NCBI GenBank assembly: GCA_023412765.1
Contig: JAEZBX010000356.1
Coordinates: 1 to 32,294, forward strand
Origin: Bacteroidota bacterium
GTDB taxonomy: Bacteria; Bacteroidota; Bacteroidia; Cytophagales; Cyclobacteriaceae
Direction: 5' to 3'
DNA length: 32,294 nucleotides
The notes beneath the pieces were generated by a model, which was not told the origin of the DNA, did not search any database, and was given only the letters and a program-made list of their open reading frames with translations. Positions 8,546-17,040 of the stretch are shown here, one piece after another. The translations under genes were made by a program, and so were the position numbers. Numbering within the stretch: position 1 is the first letter of the stretch; every line of letters begins with the position of its first letter.

Positions 8546-9313
8546 TTAAATGTATCCCGCCAGCTTGTAGGCTACAAATCCGGTCCACTCCTTGAAGAGT
8601 TTTTCCCAGATAATAAATCCTTCAATGCTTGGCAGCAGGATCGAAGTTAAGATGATTTTATCTTGAAGACCATAGAAATCGGTACTAAACGTCTCAATGT
8701 CTAGTCCTGCCTTTCTGTAACATGCGAGCGACCGTCGCATGTGGAATGCAGATGTAATCAGAAGACAATCCTCAGCCCTGAGATGTAGTGAGTCGAGGAC
8801 CTTTTTCACAGCAACTGCTGACTCAAACGTATTCCGAGTTTCGTTCTCAAGAAGAATGTCCTCTGAAGGAATGCCCGCCATCACCATCACCTTCTTAAAC
8901 TTATCTGCCTCCGGTTCATCTGCTTTCAAAAGTCTTCCCGTACCTCCACTGACCAGAATCTTTTCAATCAAGCCAAGCTTATAAAGTTGGATTGTGTGCG
9001 TAACACGATCTGCCCCACGTTTAAAATATACGCGATCATCTGGCTGGAGGAAACTGTGTGTTGCGCCGGTTAAGACTATGCCCAATTTCCGTCGCGATAT
9101 GGCATCAAATGGTTTTGCGTCGATCTCCCAGGCACGCATTGCCGAGTTCGAAATAAAATCATTGGAAAAAAAAAGAAGCAGCGCAAATCCTGCCAAAAAA
9201 AAACGTCTGTCCCAAGGTTTTCGTCTAATGACTACCGACGCCACAAAACATATTACAACCATTGTTAATGGCAATACCAGGAAATTGAGCGTTTTAGAAA
9301 GAAAGAAAAACAT
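8546..9313 (-). CDS. YdcF/ElyC-type DUF218 membrane protein
   Basis: This 255-residue protein has two N-terminal membrane segments (about 9-28 and 37-56) followed by a DUF218 domain facing the periplasm. Family motifs are GIVLTGA (78-84), KILVSGGTG (118-126), LLENETRNTFESA (154-166) and LLITSAFHMRRSLACYRKAGL toward the end. Family members such as ElyC and SanA in Escherichia coli affect envelope integrity and peptidoglycan or lipid-carrier processes, and the biochemical role is only partly known. The gene begins 10 bases after the large ABC transporter gene and is followed at 19 bases by the rhodanese lipoprotein, so these three are likely one operon. Confidence 0.88.
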   Translation of the reverse strand: MFFFLSKTLNFLVLPLTMVVICFVASVVIRRKPWDRRFFLAGFALLLFFSNDFISNSAMRAWEIDAKPFDAISRRKLGIVLTGATHSFLQPDDRVYFKRGADRVTHTIQLYKLGLIEKILVSGGTGRLLKADEPEADKFKKVMVMAGIPSEDILLENETRNTFESAVAVKKVLDSLHLRAEDCLLITSAFHMRRSLACYRKAGLDIETFSTDFYGLQDKIILTSILLPSIEGFIIWEKLFKEWTGFVAYKLAGYI

Positions 9314-9323
9314 GGTCCGTATT

Positions 9324-12300
9324 TTACTTTCGCCGGTTTAAAGGGTTGGACAAATTTCCGAGCCCATCAACAATTTTTCTAAGTACATCGAAATATAACG
9401 CAAGCGCTAACATAATACTCATCGACCAAATTACCCCGGTGTTGAAATAAAATGTATCAACATCCTGGTTCATAAAGTGTTTTGCGGGCATGTAAAATTG
9501 TGCATCAAAATCAATGGCATGGTCGGGATCCGGGTCCTTGTAAATTGGATAGATCTTTTGAATCAATTTTCCATCGTGTTCAATGATGCGGTGCGTTTCT
9601 GTCAGATTTTTCACAAGGTCGGTAATGGATTCGTTGTGATAGGTTTCGCGAAAGCCATTGAAAGCGGCCTGTTTCTCAGGAGTGTCTGTGAGACTAAAAA
9701 TTAATTCTTCCTTTTTCTTATCCGCCGCATTATAGCGGTTGATATAAAAATTTCTTAATCGCGCCAGGTAACTCGACACTTGTTCGTAAGCAACCGAATC
9801 AAATTTTCCAATGACAAGATTATCGATAGCCTGCAATTGATAATTTGTGGCCCGAAGTTCTTTACTTAATTCATTTCGGATGAGGTCCAGGTGATCCGTT
9901 ACCTTTGCTTTGATATTCTCGTCGGACGAGCGGAAATTATTTATGCAAAATTGCAAGCGTGTGTCGATCTCAGGAATAAAATATACCTTCTTATAGTCTG
10001 CATTCGCCATTGCCTTATCATACAGGTAAAATTCCCTTTCAAAGTCATTGTCTTTAAATTGCGTAACCATGGCTGCCTCAAATGCCCACCGCGATGCCAT
10101 AAGATCTCCTACGAATGGAACAGTAGCGGCATTTCCAATGCGCGGATTAAGTTTATCAAACTTGACCACCACACCGCTAAGAATAAGCTGAGGAATTAGC
10201 AGCAGCGGAATCAGAATATAAATCGTAACGGCCGAGTTGAACGCCGAGGAAATATTCAGTCCCAGTAGGTTAGCAAAACATGCAGTCGTAAACAAAATAA
10301 ACCAATGTTGAAAGAACATACCATTGATCCCTAAAATCGCGTTTCCGACAATCACGAAAGTCAGTGTCTGAATTGCAGAAAGCATGAACAAAATCGAAAT
10401 CTTAGAAATGATATAACTGCTTCTACTAAGATGTAGAAAAGCTTCCCTCTTTAGGATTTTCCGATCCCGGATGATCTCTTCAGCGCTTACAGTAAGGCCC
10501 ATGAAAAGAGCGACGATAATGCTCATGAATAAGTAAGCCGGGAGATTCGGATTCTTTGAAAAAACATAAGCATTTAAATTATCTCCGTCATTATAATACC
10601 TTACGATAAACGCAAGAATAAACGCCAGCACCGGTGCCTCGAGCAAATTAATGATCATATACTGCCGGTTATGAATCTTTGCCTGAATATCCCTCACTGA
10701 AAAAAGATGAGCTTGTTTAACTTTGGATGGGATATTCAAGGTCGAGTGCGGAACGTCTTCTGATCGTTTTAATGAAAACTGTCGATAATTCTTTTTGTAC
10801 ACCGCGTTCCACTGCTCAGGTGAAATTCTTCGTTCATTCGTAAAATGACCATACTCATTGATGACCTTTGTTTCAATTATATTAAAGATCTGCTCGGGAT
10901 TAACATTTCCGCAGTCGTGACACTCCCCTTCATCGCTATTGACGAGATTGATACTCTTCTTAAAATAAACTATCGAATCGACAGGATTTCCATAGTAAAT
11001 TTGATAACCACCGGTATCCAGTATCAACAGCTTATCAAACATTTTGAAAATATCGGAGGAGGGTTGATGGATGACAGCGAAAACCAATTTTCCTTTCAGT
11101 GATAATTCCTTAAGAAGGTCAATGATATTCTCAGAATCGCGTGAGGATAGCCCACTCGTTGGTTCGTCGCAAAAGAGCACTGCTGGTTCGCGCAATAATT
11201 CCAGACCGATATTGAGACGCTTTCTTTGTCCCCCGCTTATTGTCTTCTGAAGTGGTGAACCTACCTTTAAATCCTTTGTTTCAGAGAGTCCCAAATCTTC
11301 AAGGACTCTCATGACCAATTCATCAATCTCCGGTTCCGATAATTTTGAAAAGCAAAGCTTGGCTGCATAGTAGAGATTCTGATATACAGTAAGATCCTCT
11401 ATCAGCAGATCATCCTGGGGAACAAAGCCAATTACTCCCTCCAGCTTTTCCGGATACTTGTGAATATCGATACCGTTGATGAGTACCTCTCCTTCGGATG
11501 GTTTTTCAGATCCATTCAAAACGTGTAACAATGTTGATTTTCCTGCACCGCTCCCTCCCATCAGGGCCACAAGATTTCCCGACTCCTCCGAGAGATTCAC
11601 GCTCCTTAACCCTATCCGACCACTCTTAAATTTGAAGCTGATGTCCCGCCCTTCGAATGTTAATCGTGGATATTTACCGAATTTCTTAAACTTGTTCAGC
11701 ACATCTCCGTAATACACCGGCTCATCTTTTTCCCAACGCAACATACTGCCTACTGCAAGAACACCAATTCGGCCTGACTTAACCGGGACACCGTTGAGAT
11801 ACACGTCTGACTTGCCAATGTACTTGATAAAGTAAAATTCTGCCTGCTCTACATATAGAATGGCAATGTACCCATTAAGATGCTCCCTGAGAATTCGATG
11901 GGATTGTTGCAAAGTTGTGTTACCAGACCCTATGATTAGGAACTGAGGATCATCCAGCTCCAACTCAGTTTGGCCTAACACAAATTTCACTATGGCTTGG
12001 AGTTCCTTTGGTGCGATCTTGAATTCAGCACCAATAGCATTTACCAGTTCTTGTTCGCGATCCGAAATCAGTCCATCAGCCTGTATGATATTGATGATTT
12101 CAAGAGCAATTACAATTTTCTGTTTTTGGGTCAGATTGGCATTCACATCCCGACAAAGTTCGCTCACCCTGTCGACCTCTGTTGATACTTCACCTTTTTT
12201 CGATGTCAGGTTATGGGCAAATCCGTCGAAGACTGCTAAGTAATTATCAACTGCTGAATAGCTAACATGCTCCTCTAAGAAGGTCTTAATCTGCTTGCGT

Positions 12301-12377
12301 TCCTGGTGTGTGACTTCATCTTCCTTGGCTACGGCTGCAAATAACCGGAGGATTGCATTAAGCAACTGTTCGCTCAT
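9324..12377 (-). CDS. TerB/FHA-like/ABCG-type ATP-binding and permease fusion
   Basis: This 1017-residue protein joins several modules. Residues 1-135 resemble a TerB-like helical domain with two acidic loops (AKEDEVTHQE and IQADGLISDRE). Residues 145-232 look FHA-like (IIGSGN, DVYLNGVPV, VLAVGSMLR). The ABC ATPase follows, with Walker A GGSGAGKST (274-282), Q-loop FVPQDD, signature SGGQRKRLNIG (381-391), Walker B AVLFCDEPTSGL and H-loop VIHQPSSD, typical of ABCG/White proteins. A Cys-His-Asp-Cys pair (486-489) lies in the linker. Membrane helices cover about 575-740. A large charged extracytoplasmic stretch (about 750-985) precedes a last helix near the C-terminus. The architecture recurs in Bacteroidota. 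The substrate is unknown. It heads a minus-strand operon with YdcF-like and rhodanese genes. Confidence 0.88.
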   Translation of the reverse strand: MSEQLLNAILRLFAAVAKEDEVTHQERKQIKTFLEEHVSYSAVDNYLAVFDGFAHNLTSKKGEVSTEVDRVSELCRDVNANLTQKQKIVIALEIINIIQADGLISDREQELVNAIGAEFKIAPKELQAIVKFVLGQTELELDDPQFLIIGSGNTTLQQSHRILREHLNGYIAILYVEQAEFYFIKYIGKSDVYLNGVPVKSGRIGVLAVGSMLRWEKDEPVYYGDVLNKFKKFGKYPRLTFEGRDISFKFKSGRIGLRSVNLSEESGNLVALMGGSGAGKSTLLHVLNGSEKPSEGEVLINGIDIHKYPEKLEGVIGFVPQDDLLIEDLTVYQNLYYAAKLCFSKLSEPEIDELVMRVLEDLGLSETKDLKVGSPLQKTISGGQRKRLNIGLELLREPAVLFCDEPTSGLSSRDSENIIDLLKELSLKGKLVFAVIHQPSSDIFKMFDKLLILDTGGYQIYYGNPVDSIVYFKKSINLVNSDEGECHDCGNVNPEQIFNIIETKVINEYGHFTNERRISPEQWNAVYKKNYRQFSLKRSEDVPHSTLNIPSKVKQAHLFSVRDIQAKIHNRQYMIINLLEAPVLAFILAFIVRYYNDGDNLNAYVFSKNPNLPAYLFMSIIVALFMGLTVSAEEIIRDRKILKREAFLHLSRSSYIISKISILFMLSAIQTLTFVIVGNAILGINGMFFQHWFILFTTACFANLLGLNISSAFNSAVTIYILIPLLLIPQLILSGVVVKFDKLNPRIGNAATVPFVGDLMASRWAFEAAMVTQFKDNDFEREFYLYDKAMANADYKKVYFIPEIDTRLQFCINNFRSSDENIKAKVTDHLDLIRNELSKELRATNYQLQAIDNLVIGKFDSVAYEQVSSYLARLRNFYINRYNAADKKKEELIFSLTDTPEKQAAFNGFRETYHNESITDLVKNLTETHRIIEHDGKLIQKIYPIYKDPDPDHAIDFDAQFYMPAKHFMNQDVDTFYFNTGVIWSMSIMLALALYFDVLRKIVDGLGNLSNPLNRRK

Positions 12378-12438
12378 CTTTTACATTTCTACTTTATTTC
12401 GGAATAGATAAAGATATTGAAAGATGATATAATAGCCG

Positions 12439-12476
12439 AAAAAAAATAAGGGACTGGTATTCCCAGTCCCCTTATA
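12439..12476 (-). terminator. Rho-independent terminator of the unknown lipoprotein gene
   Basis: Read on the minus strand, a GC-rich stem (AAGGGGACTGG pairing with CCAGTCCCTT, one bulged G) closes a 5-base loop and is followed directly by TTATTTTTTTT. The T-run is on the minus-strand side. It therefore terminates the lipoprotein gene that stops at 12498 and separates it from the ABC fusion gene starting at 12377, which then needs its own promoter in the roughly 60 bases between. Confidence 0.85.
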
Positions 12477-12497
12477 TGATGTAAGAAAAATAGCTAT

Positions 12498-13394
12498 CTA
12501 TTGCGTAATATTCGTTCTTATCTTTTCTACGATGTTTGTGATCTCAATCAGGTTAGCGTCTGATAGCACAAGGTTTGCCTTATTATTCCTGATTTGTTCT
12601 TCAATATTCAGTGAAGCGTAAGCTGATTCGAGTGACTTTAAATCGGATGCGATCGTAGTAACCGGCTCTGTTTGCTCCACGCTTGTAGACGTCAGCATTT
12701 TCACCATGTCGGATACCGATTTTTTCTGATCAAGGATCACCCTGATAATGGGGGTAAGCACCAGATTTCTTGCATCGCTTGGAAGAAGATCTTTTGGATA
12801 GGATTTTACCAACCCAGTGGATATGTAAAGACCTTCAATGAAACTACCTGTCACAACCAATGCTGAAAGCTTATTACGGTTATCATCAGCAAGATACGTC
12901 TGAGTTTTCTTAATGGTTCTGTCCAATAACCGCGTCAAGGAATCCTTGTTTGAAATATTAGCCTCAAATTTTTGTAGCACCTCCACGTCAAATGAGCCAA
13001 TTACACCAAGGTTATCCGCTAGTGTCTTGGTAGAGTTCAAATAATCTATTGCCTGTTGTGTCTTGTCATATGAACTCAGGTATCCAATGTCCGCAGCATA
13101 TACACCTAGATTAAGCGCCGCCTTATCGGTACGAGAGGCATACTGGTCGACTTTTGTACGCGGGTTGATCAAGCTTTCATTAAATTCAGCACCGGTAGCT
13201 TGTAACAAATATGGAATTTCTGATGGTGATGGGATATTGTAAATTAATTCTTCCAGCTGTTGTTTGAGGTTTTCGTCTGCATCTTCGAACTCAGCGGAGT
13301 TTTTATCTTTATCGCTACTGGAAGACCCACATGAAGCCAATGCAATGGCTATCAGGGGACTAATTGCAAAGTAAATGAGGTGCTTAAATTTCAT
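12498..13394 (-). CDS. Lipoprotein of unknown function, mostly helical
   Basis: I do not recognise the family. The 298-residue protein has a clear lipoprotein signal (IALASC, Cys22), then a Ser/Asp/Lys-rich linker (SSSSDKDKNSAEFEDADEN). The rest is predicted to be helical, without a known catalytic motif. Visible conserved-looking stretches are YNIPSPSEIPYLLQATGAEF (52-71), LNLGVYAADIGYLSSYDKTQ and ALVVTGSFIEGLYISTGL. Ser-Pro-Ser-Glu early on and a YAAD-type turn suggest a compact helical bundle. It is monocistronic by position: a strong terminator follows and the next plus-strand gene diverges 137 bases upstream. It probably sits in the outer or inner membrane facing the periplasm. Confidence 0.85.
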   Translation of the reverse strand: MKFKHLIYFAISPLIAIALASCGSSSSDKDKNSAEFEDADENLKQQLEELIYNIPSPSEIPYLLQATGAEFNESLINPRTKVDQYASRTDKAALNLGVYAADIGYLSSYDKTQQAIDYLNSTKTLADNLGVIGSFDVEVLQKFEANISNKDSLTRLLDRTIKKTQTYLADDNRNKLSALVVTGSFIEGLYISTGLVKSYPKDLLPSDARNLVLTPIIRVILDQKKSVSDMVKMLTSTSVEQTEPVTTIASDLKSLESAYASLNIEEQIRNNKANLVLSDANLIEITNIVEKIRTNITQ

Positions 13395-13531
13395 GGTTAT
13401 GCTTAGGTTTAGAGGGTCAATTTTAACATATTTTTCATTGCTTTAAAACCAACATTTATATTTTAAGTGATTTTTTCTCCATTTGGCGACTTTTTTATTA
13501 AGTTTAATGATGCACCTTTCGAAAAATAGTT

Positions 13532-13960
13532 ATGCCTAGACTAGTTGATAAAACGGTGTTGATCGATGACAGTGACATTGATCTTTTCATCCAGCGGAGG
13601 TTCCTGGAAGTATACGATTTCTCGAATGAGTTGTTGCTTTATAAGTCGGCCGACGAAGCATTAACCTGGCTGAAAAATGCCAGCGTGGATCATGCCCCCG
13701 ACATTATCTTCCTGGATCTCAATATGCCCGAAGTCGATGGCTTCTCTTTTCTCAAAAATTTTAAAGAGCTTCCCGAACCAATTAAGTTAAAATCAAAAAT
13801 TGTTGTTCTGACAAGTTCCAACAGTGCTAAGGATCGATCCCAGGCATTTACCTTTCCCAATGTTATTCAGTTTATTACTAAGCCTTTAAAACAGTCTGAC
13901 ATTGAAGACCTGAAGAAGCTGATCAATCATAACGAATTCACCGGTCAAGCCAATCCTTAA
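13532..13960 (+). CDS. Stand-alone receiver-domain response regulator
   Basis: This 142-residue CheY-like protein consists of one receiver domain and no output domain. The acidic pocket is Asp12-Asp13 (VLIDDSDID), the phosphorylation site is Asp62 (IIFLDLNMPEVDGF), the switch residue is Thr94 (IVVLTSS) and the conserved Lys is Lys117 (FITKPL). All key residues are present, so it can be phosphorylated. A phosphorelay, or control by protein contact, is the usual role for single receivers of this Bacteroidota type. Its last 23 bases overlap the end of the convergent LytTR regulator gene, and the two have no shared promoter. No dedicated kinase gene lies beside it in the same direction. Confidence 0.93.
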   Translation: MPRLVDKTVLIDDSDIDLFIQRRFLEVYDFSNELLLYKSADEALTWLKNASVDHAPDIIFLDLNMPEVDGFSFLKNFKELPEPIKLKSKIVVLTSSNSAKDRSQAFTFPNVIQFITKPLKQSDIEDLKKLINHNEFTGQANP

Positions 13961-14705
13961 ATTCCTGTACCCGTTCCCTGGCTACAATAACGTCGCTATC
14001 ATCTGATTCCTTTAGGATAAGCTTAAGGCGACTATTCGTATAACTTATCATGTCTTGTATGCTGGCTGCCGAAACAATGTACTTTCGATTGATCCGAAAG
14101 AATTGGCGCGGATCCAACAGATCCTCAAGTTGTTCCAGGGAAAAATCAATAATGTGCTGGCGTTTGTCAGCAACCTTTGCAAAAGTTGCCTTGTCGAGAC
14201 TAAAAAAGTAGTGCACATCATTAACCTCAATGTACTTGAGGTGCTCTCCGACCTTTATTACAAAACGGGTCTTGTATTGCCGTGTTAACATTCGAACAGC
14301 CTCTCCAATACTCGTTAGTAAGTCGGTGGATCTATCCTTTGGCTGCGTCAAGGTGTTTAGTTTTTTCAAAGCCGTTTCCAGATCCTTCCGGTCCACAGGT
14401 TTTAAGATGTAGTCTATGCTGTTCACCTTGAAAGCTTTCAGGGCATAGGCATCATAAGCTGTTGTAAATATGACGGGCGAATGCACCTGCCACTTGTCAA
14501 ATATTTCAAAGCTTAGGCCATCGGCAAGTTGGATGTCCATAAATATAAGGTCAGGCGCCGGATGAGCTGCAAGCCAGTCCAGCGACCGTTTTACAGAATC
14601 AAGTTTTGCCAATATGTTAACATCCGGAATTATTGCTCCGATTAAATTTTCGAGGCGTTTCGCTGCCTCAGGCTCATCTTCAATTATTAACACATTCGGG
14701 CTCAT
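13938..14705 (-). CDS. LytTR-family response regulator
   Basis: This 255-residue regulator has a receiver domain (1-120) and a LytTR DNA-binding domain (about 150-255). The pocket Glu9-Asp10-Glu11, phospho-acceptor Asp57 (LIFMDIQLADG), Thr81-Thr82 and Lys102 (YILKPVD) are in place. The LytTR part shows FVIKVGEHLKYIEVNDVHYF and the FFRINRKYIVS stretch typical of the family. Its ATG overlaps the TAA stop of the kinase gene by one base, so the pair is translationally coupled and almost certainly cognate. Targets are unknown. The upstream DoxX gene is in the same operon. The 3' end overlaps the convergent stand-alone receiver gene by 23 bases. Confidence 0.95.
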   Translation of the reverse strand: MSPNVLIIEDEPEAAKRLENLIGAIIPDVNILAKLDSVKRSLDWLAAHPAPDLIFMDIQLADGLSFEIFDKWQVHSPVIFTTAYDAYALKAFKVNSIDYILKPVDRKDLETALKKLNTLTQPKDRSTDLLTSIGEAVRMLTRQYKTRFVIKVGEHLKYIEVNDVHYFFSLDKATFAKVADKRQHIIDFSLEQLEDLLDPRQFFRINRKYIVSAASIQDMISYTNSRLKLILKESDDSDVIVARERVQEFKDWLDR

Positions 14706-15712
14706 TACGATCGATATATTTTCGGTAGTCGCACTGCAAATATTCCATTCTTCAAAACCTGTACCTCACGGTCGGTTAAGAATTCATAGCGTTTGCAAAT
14801 GTTATTCAATCCTACTCCGGGTGATGATTCCCCGAGCACCCGCTTTGGTTGGAGATCGTTTTCAGCAACAATAAAATCTTTTTCCATAAAAAGGCGTATC
14901 CGCAACGGATGGTCTTCAGAAATCTCGTTGTGTTTAATTGCGTTTTCAACCAACATCTGCAGCGCCAGCGGCGCAACCATGCAGTCGCCGTCTAAATCAA
15001 CCGTAACAATTAATTTCTCACCAAACCTGATTTCTTGTAAGTAGAGATATGACTCCAGGAATTTTCTTTCCTCATTTAAATGTACGATCTCACGGTCGCG
15101 TGTTTCCAACAAGTATCTGTAGACCTCAGAGAGTTGCTTGATGAATTTTGCTGCTTTATCTGGGTCTTCATAAACGAGATTTGTGAGAGCATTTAAAGAA
15201 TTGAACAAGAAATGAGGATTTACCTGGTTGCGTAAACTTTCAAACTTAGCTACTGCACTTTCCTTCTTAAATTTTTCGGCGTCAATTGCTGTCTGCCTCC
15301 AATTCAACAAGAAGGATCGGCTCGTAAGAATGGCACTTATAACAAGCGTGATACCCATGCTCATATAGATGGTTTTAGATACCGCCCCTATCTTGAGCTT
15401 GAATATTGAATCTGCAGAGTACACAATTAAGTAAGTCATTACTACAGTGTAAAACGTTAACGCAGCTAGCCCAACCAATAATCGCTTAACAGGGTATTTC
15501 GTCCACTCGATTTTTTCATCCAGATATTCATGCAGGTATTCGTTCCCAAAATACATCACAGCCCAACACAATACGGTTAGACCCGCAATGGCAGCGAAAT
15601 AAGGAAACGAACCCAGGCAAGGCCGGCAAACGAGAAGCGTCATTACTATCCCCCCTACAAATATCCAGGGTAGTAATGTAACACGCCTCCGTAAGTAGCT
15701 GCCGAGAGTCAT
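14705..15712 (-). CDS. LytS/YehU-type sensor histidine kinase (His_kinase family)
   Basis: This 335-residue membrane kinase has about four hydrophobic segments (15-30, 38-56, 77-99, 111-131). They are followed by the His_kinase phospho-acceptor region with NPHFLFNSLNAL, where His167 is the expected autophosphorylation site. An ATP-binding part follows, with the N-box-like QMLVENAIKHNEIS and a G-box-like GVGLNNICKRYE. There is no periplasmic sensor domain, so sensing is probably within the membrane. The start codon directly abuts the stop of the DoxX gene, and the stop overlaps the LytTR regulator start. The three genes form one operon. Confidence 0.94.
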   Translation of the reverse strand: MTLGSYLRRRVTLLPWIFVGGIVMTLLVCRPCLGSFPYFAAIAGLTVLCWAVMYFGNEYLHEYLDEKIEWTKYPVKRLLVGLAALTFYTVVMTYLIVYSADSIFKLKIGAVSKTIYMSMGITLVISAILTSRSFLLNWRQTAIDAEKFKKESAVAKFESLRNQVNPHFLFNSLNALTNLVYEDPDKAAKFIKQLSEVYRYLLETRDREIVHLNEERKFLESYLYLQEIRFGEKLIVTVDLDGDCMVAPLALQMLVENAIKHNEISEDHPLRIRLFMEKDFIVAENDLQPKRVLGESSPGVGLNNICKRYEFLTDREVQVLKNGIFAVRLPKIYRS

Positions 15713-16204
15713 CTAATTGTGAGAAAATATTTTCGACGATTTAGGCGCCGTGGGTTTAACCAGATAAATACCGAAATAATATGTCCACCAAATAAACAAA
15801 ATCTGAAGTGGAACACGGAAGAACAAATACATGGGACCGTTTTCCATTCCTCCCAACTCAACTCGTTTGAGCGACCCTACAATATTCGCCGGAAGTATTA
15901 ACACGAAAAAGGTTATCAGCGCAATACTTGAAATCCTTGACCATCGCTCGAAAAGTAATCCGACTGCAGCAGCAATTTCAAAAACTCCTGTTGCGTAAAC
16001 CAGCAAGATTTTAAAGGGGAATAAATCAGGAATCATTTCCACCATTTCTGCCGTCTTTATAAAATGAGTTATCCCTGTTATCATAAGCATTATTGCCATA
16101 GCAACTCTACCCAACTTGCTCAAAGAAAATTTATTTTTCAGCACGTATCTGTTCAAAGCGAACAACAACACAAATGATAAAACTAAAATTATTAACGTTG
16201 ACAT
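15713..16204 (-). CDS. DoxX-family membrane protein
   Basis: This 163-residue integral membrane protein has about four helices. The first is 1-18 (LIILVLSFVLLFAL), followed by the DoxX-like core (GRVAMAIMLMITGITHFI, ATGVFEIAAAVGLLFERWSRI) and a final helix near 130-150 (VPLQILFIWWTYYFGIYL). DoxX-type proteins have diverse or unknown roles, including redox and membrane-integrity functions in other bacteria. Here it is the first gene of an operon with a sensor kinase and LytTR regulator, with its stop immediately followed by the kinase ATG. It could be an accessory of the sensor or simply a coregulated target. The heptamer array begins 30 bases upstream of its start. Confidence 0.88.
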   Translation of the reverse strand: MSTLIILVLSFVLLFALNRYVLKNKFSLSKLGRVAMAIMLMITGITHFIKTAEMVEMIPDLFPFKILLVYATGVFEIAAAVGLLFERWSRISSIALITFFVLILPANIVGSLKRVELGGMENGPMYLFFRVPLQILFIWWTYYFGIYLVKPTAPKSSKIFSHN

Positions 16205-16233
16205 AAACTCAGAGATTAATTTTTCGAAGCCAC

Positions 16234-16296
16234 CTATTCCTTATTCCTTATTCCTTATTCCTTATTCCCTTATACCTCTATACCCTATACCTATCC
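16234..16296. repeat. Tandem heptamer array (TTATTCC and CTATACC variants)
   Basis: Four perfect copies of TTATTCC (16241-16268) are preceded by one imperfect copy (CTATTCC) and followed by degenerate 7- and 8-base units CTTATACC, TCTATACC, CTATACC and TATCC. The same unit family builds the hairpin at 6723-6761. The array lies between the end of the TPR-like gene (16358) and the start of the DoxX operon (16204), both minus strand, so it is close to or inside the promoter region of that operon. Confidence 0.9.
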
Positions 16297-16357
16297 TCAA
16301 TTCCAGATTACAGGCTACGATTTACCTCAAATCACATTAACAACCCAACGGCAACAA

Positions 16358-17005
16358 CTAACGGCACCGTGCCTTCAACTCATTCGCCATTGCCTGACCC
16401 CACTGCGGTGCCAATGGATTGTCTGAACTGAAAGTAGTAAATTTTTGGAGGGCCGCTTCATTCGTTGCACACGCCTGCGTGGTAGGCGAACCCATGAACT
16501 GTGCAGTTCCATATTCCATCTGCGCCATTAAGGCCAATGCCCGAGGATTTTCACCATCGATTGTCAGCGCCTTTCCAAATGCTTGTGAACCCAGCATCGA
16601 ATATTGTTGTCCGCGTGAAGCTGGGTCCACCGTGATGCGGATCATATGCACAAATCCTTCGAGGGCAATTATTTCTGCATCATTGGATTTGATAGCCGAT
16701 GCTTTCTTAATATTATTTTCCGCATGATCGAGGTAATTGTCCTTCTTCGCGGCTACTTGCTCATGGTTTGCCAACATAACATATCCGAATGCTGCATAAT
16801 AATAAGGTTCCCATTTTGTTTTCTCCGCCTGACCGATACGCTCGAAAGTGTTGACTGCAGAATGCAGCGATGACGGTGAGTCGGACGAGTAAACAACCTG
16901 AATGTTGCTTGCCATTGCTTCACGATACTTTCCATCGTTTGAAACTTGTGTTTGCGAGTACCCAATCGAAACAACAAAGACAGTGATGATTAATAGTGTT
17001 TTCAT
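16358..17005 (-). CDS. Secreted TPR-like protein of unknown function
   Basis: This 215-residue protein has a signal peptide (about 1-18, ending near GYSQ) and no lipobox, so it is probably periplasmic or surface exposed. The mature part looks like helix-turn-helix repeats of the TPR type. Examples are EPYYYAAFGYVMLANHEQVA, the segment DNYLDHAENNIKKASAI, and NPRALALMAQMEYGTAQF. Two Cys residues occur near the C-terminus (ACATNEAA, ending KARCR). It starts 35 bases after the stop of the second TonB-dependent receptor on the same strand and is probably cotranscribed, which suggests a role in the same uptake or sensing process. No enzyme motif was seen. Confidence 0.85.
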   Translation of the reverse strand: MKTLLIITVFVVSIGYSQTQVSNDGKYREAMASNIQVVYSSDSPSSLHSAVNTFERIGQAEKTKWEPYYYAAFGYVMLANHEQVAAKKDNYLDHAENNIKKASAIKSNDAEIIALEGFVHMIRITVDPASRGQQYSMLGSQAFGKALTIDGENPRALALMAQMEYGTAQFMGSPTTQACATNEAALQKFTTFSSDNPLAPQWGQAMANELKARCR

Positions 17006-17040
17006 AATTTTATTATTAGTGATAGGTTAAATTGCTTGTA

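Noticed and set aside
13482..13506. TTTG plus TAAGTTTA as a promoter for the stand-alone receiver
   Set aside because: The spacing of 13 bases is well short of the expected 19-21, so I could not support it.
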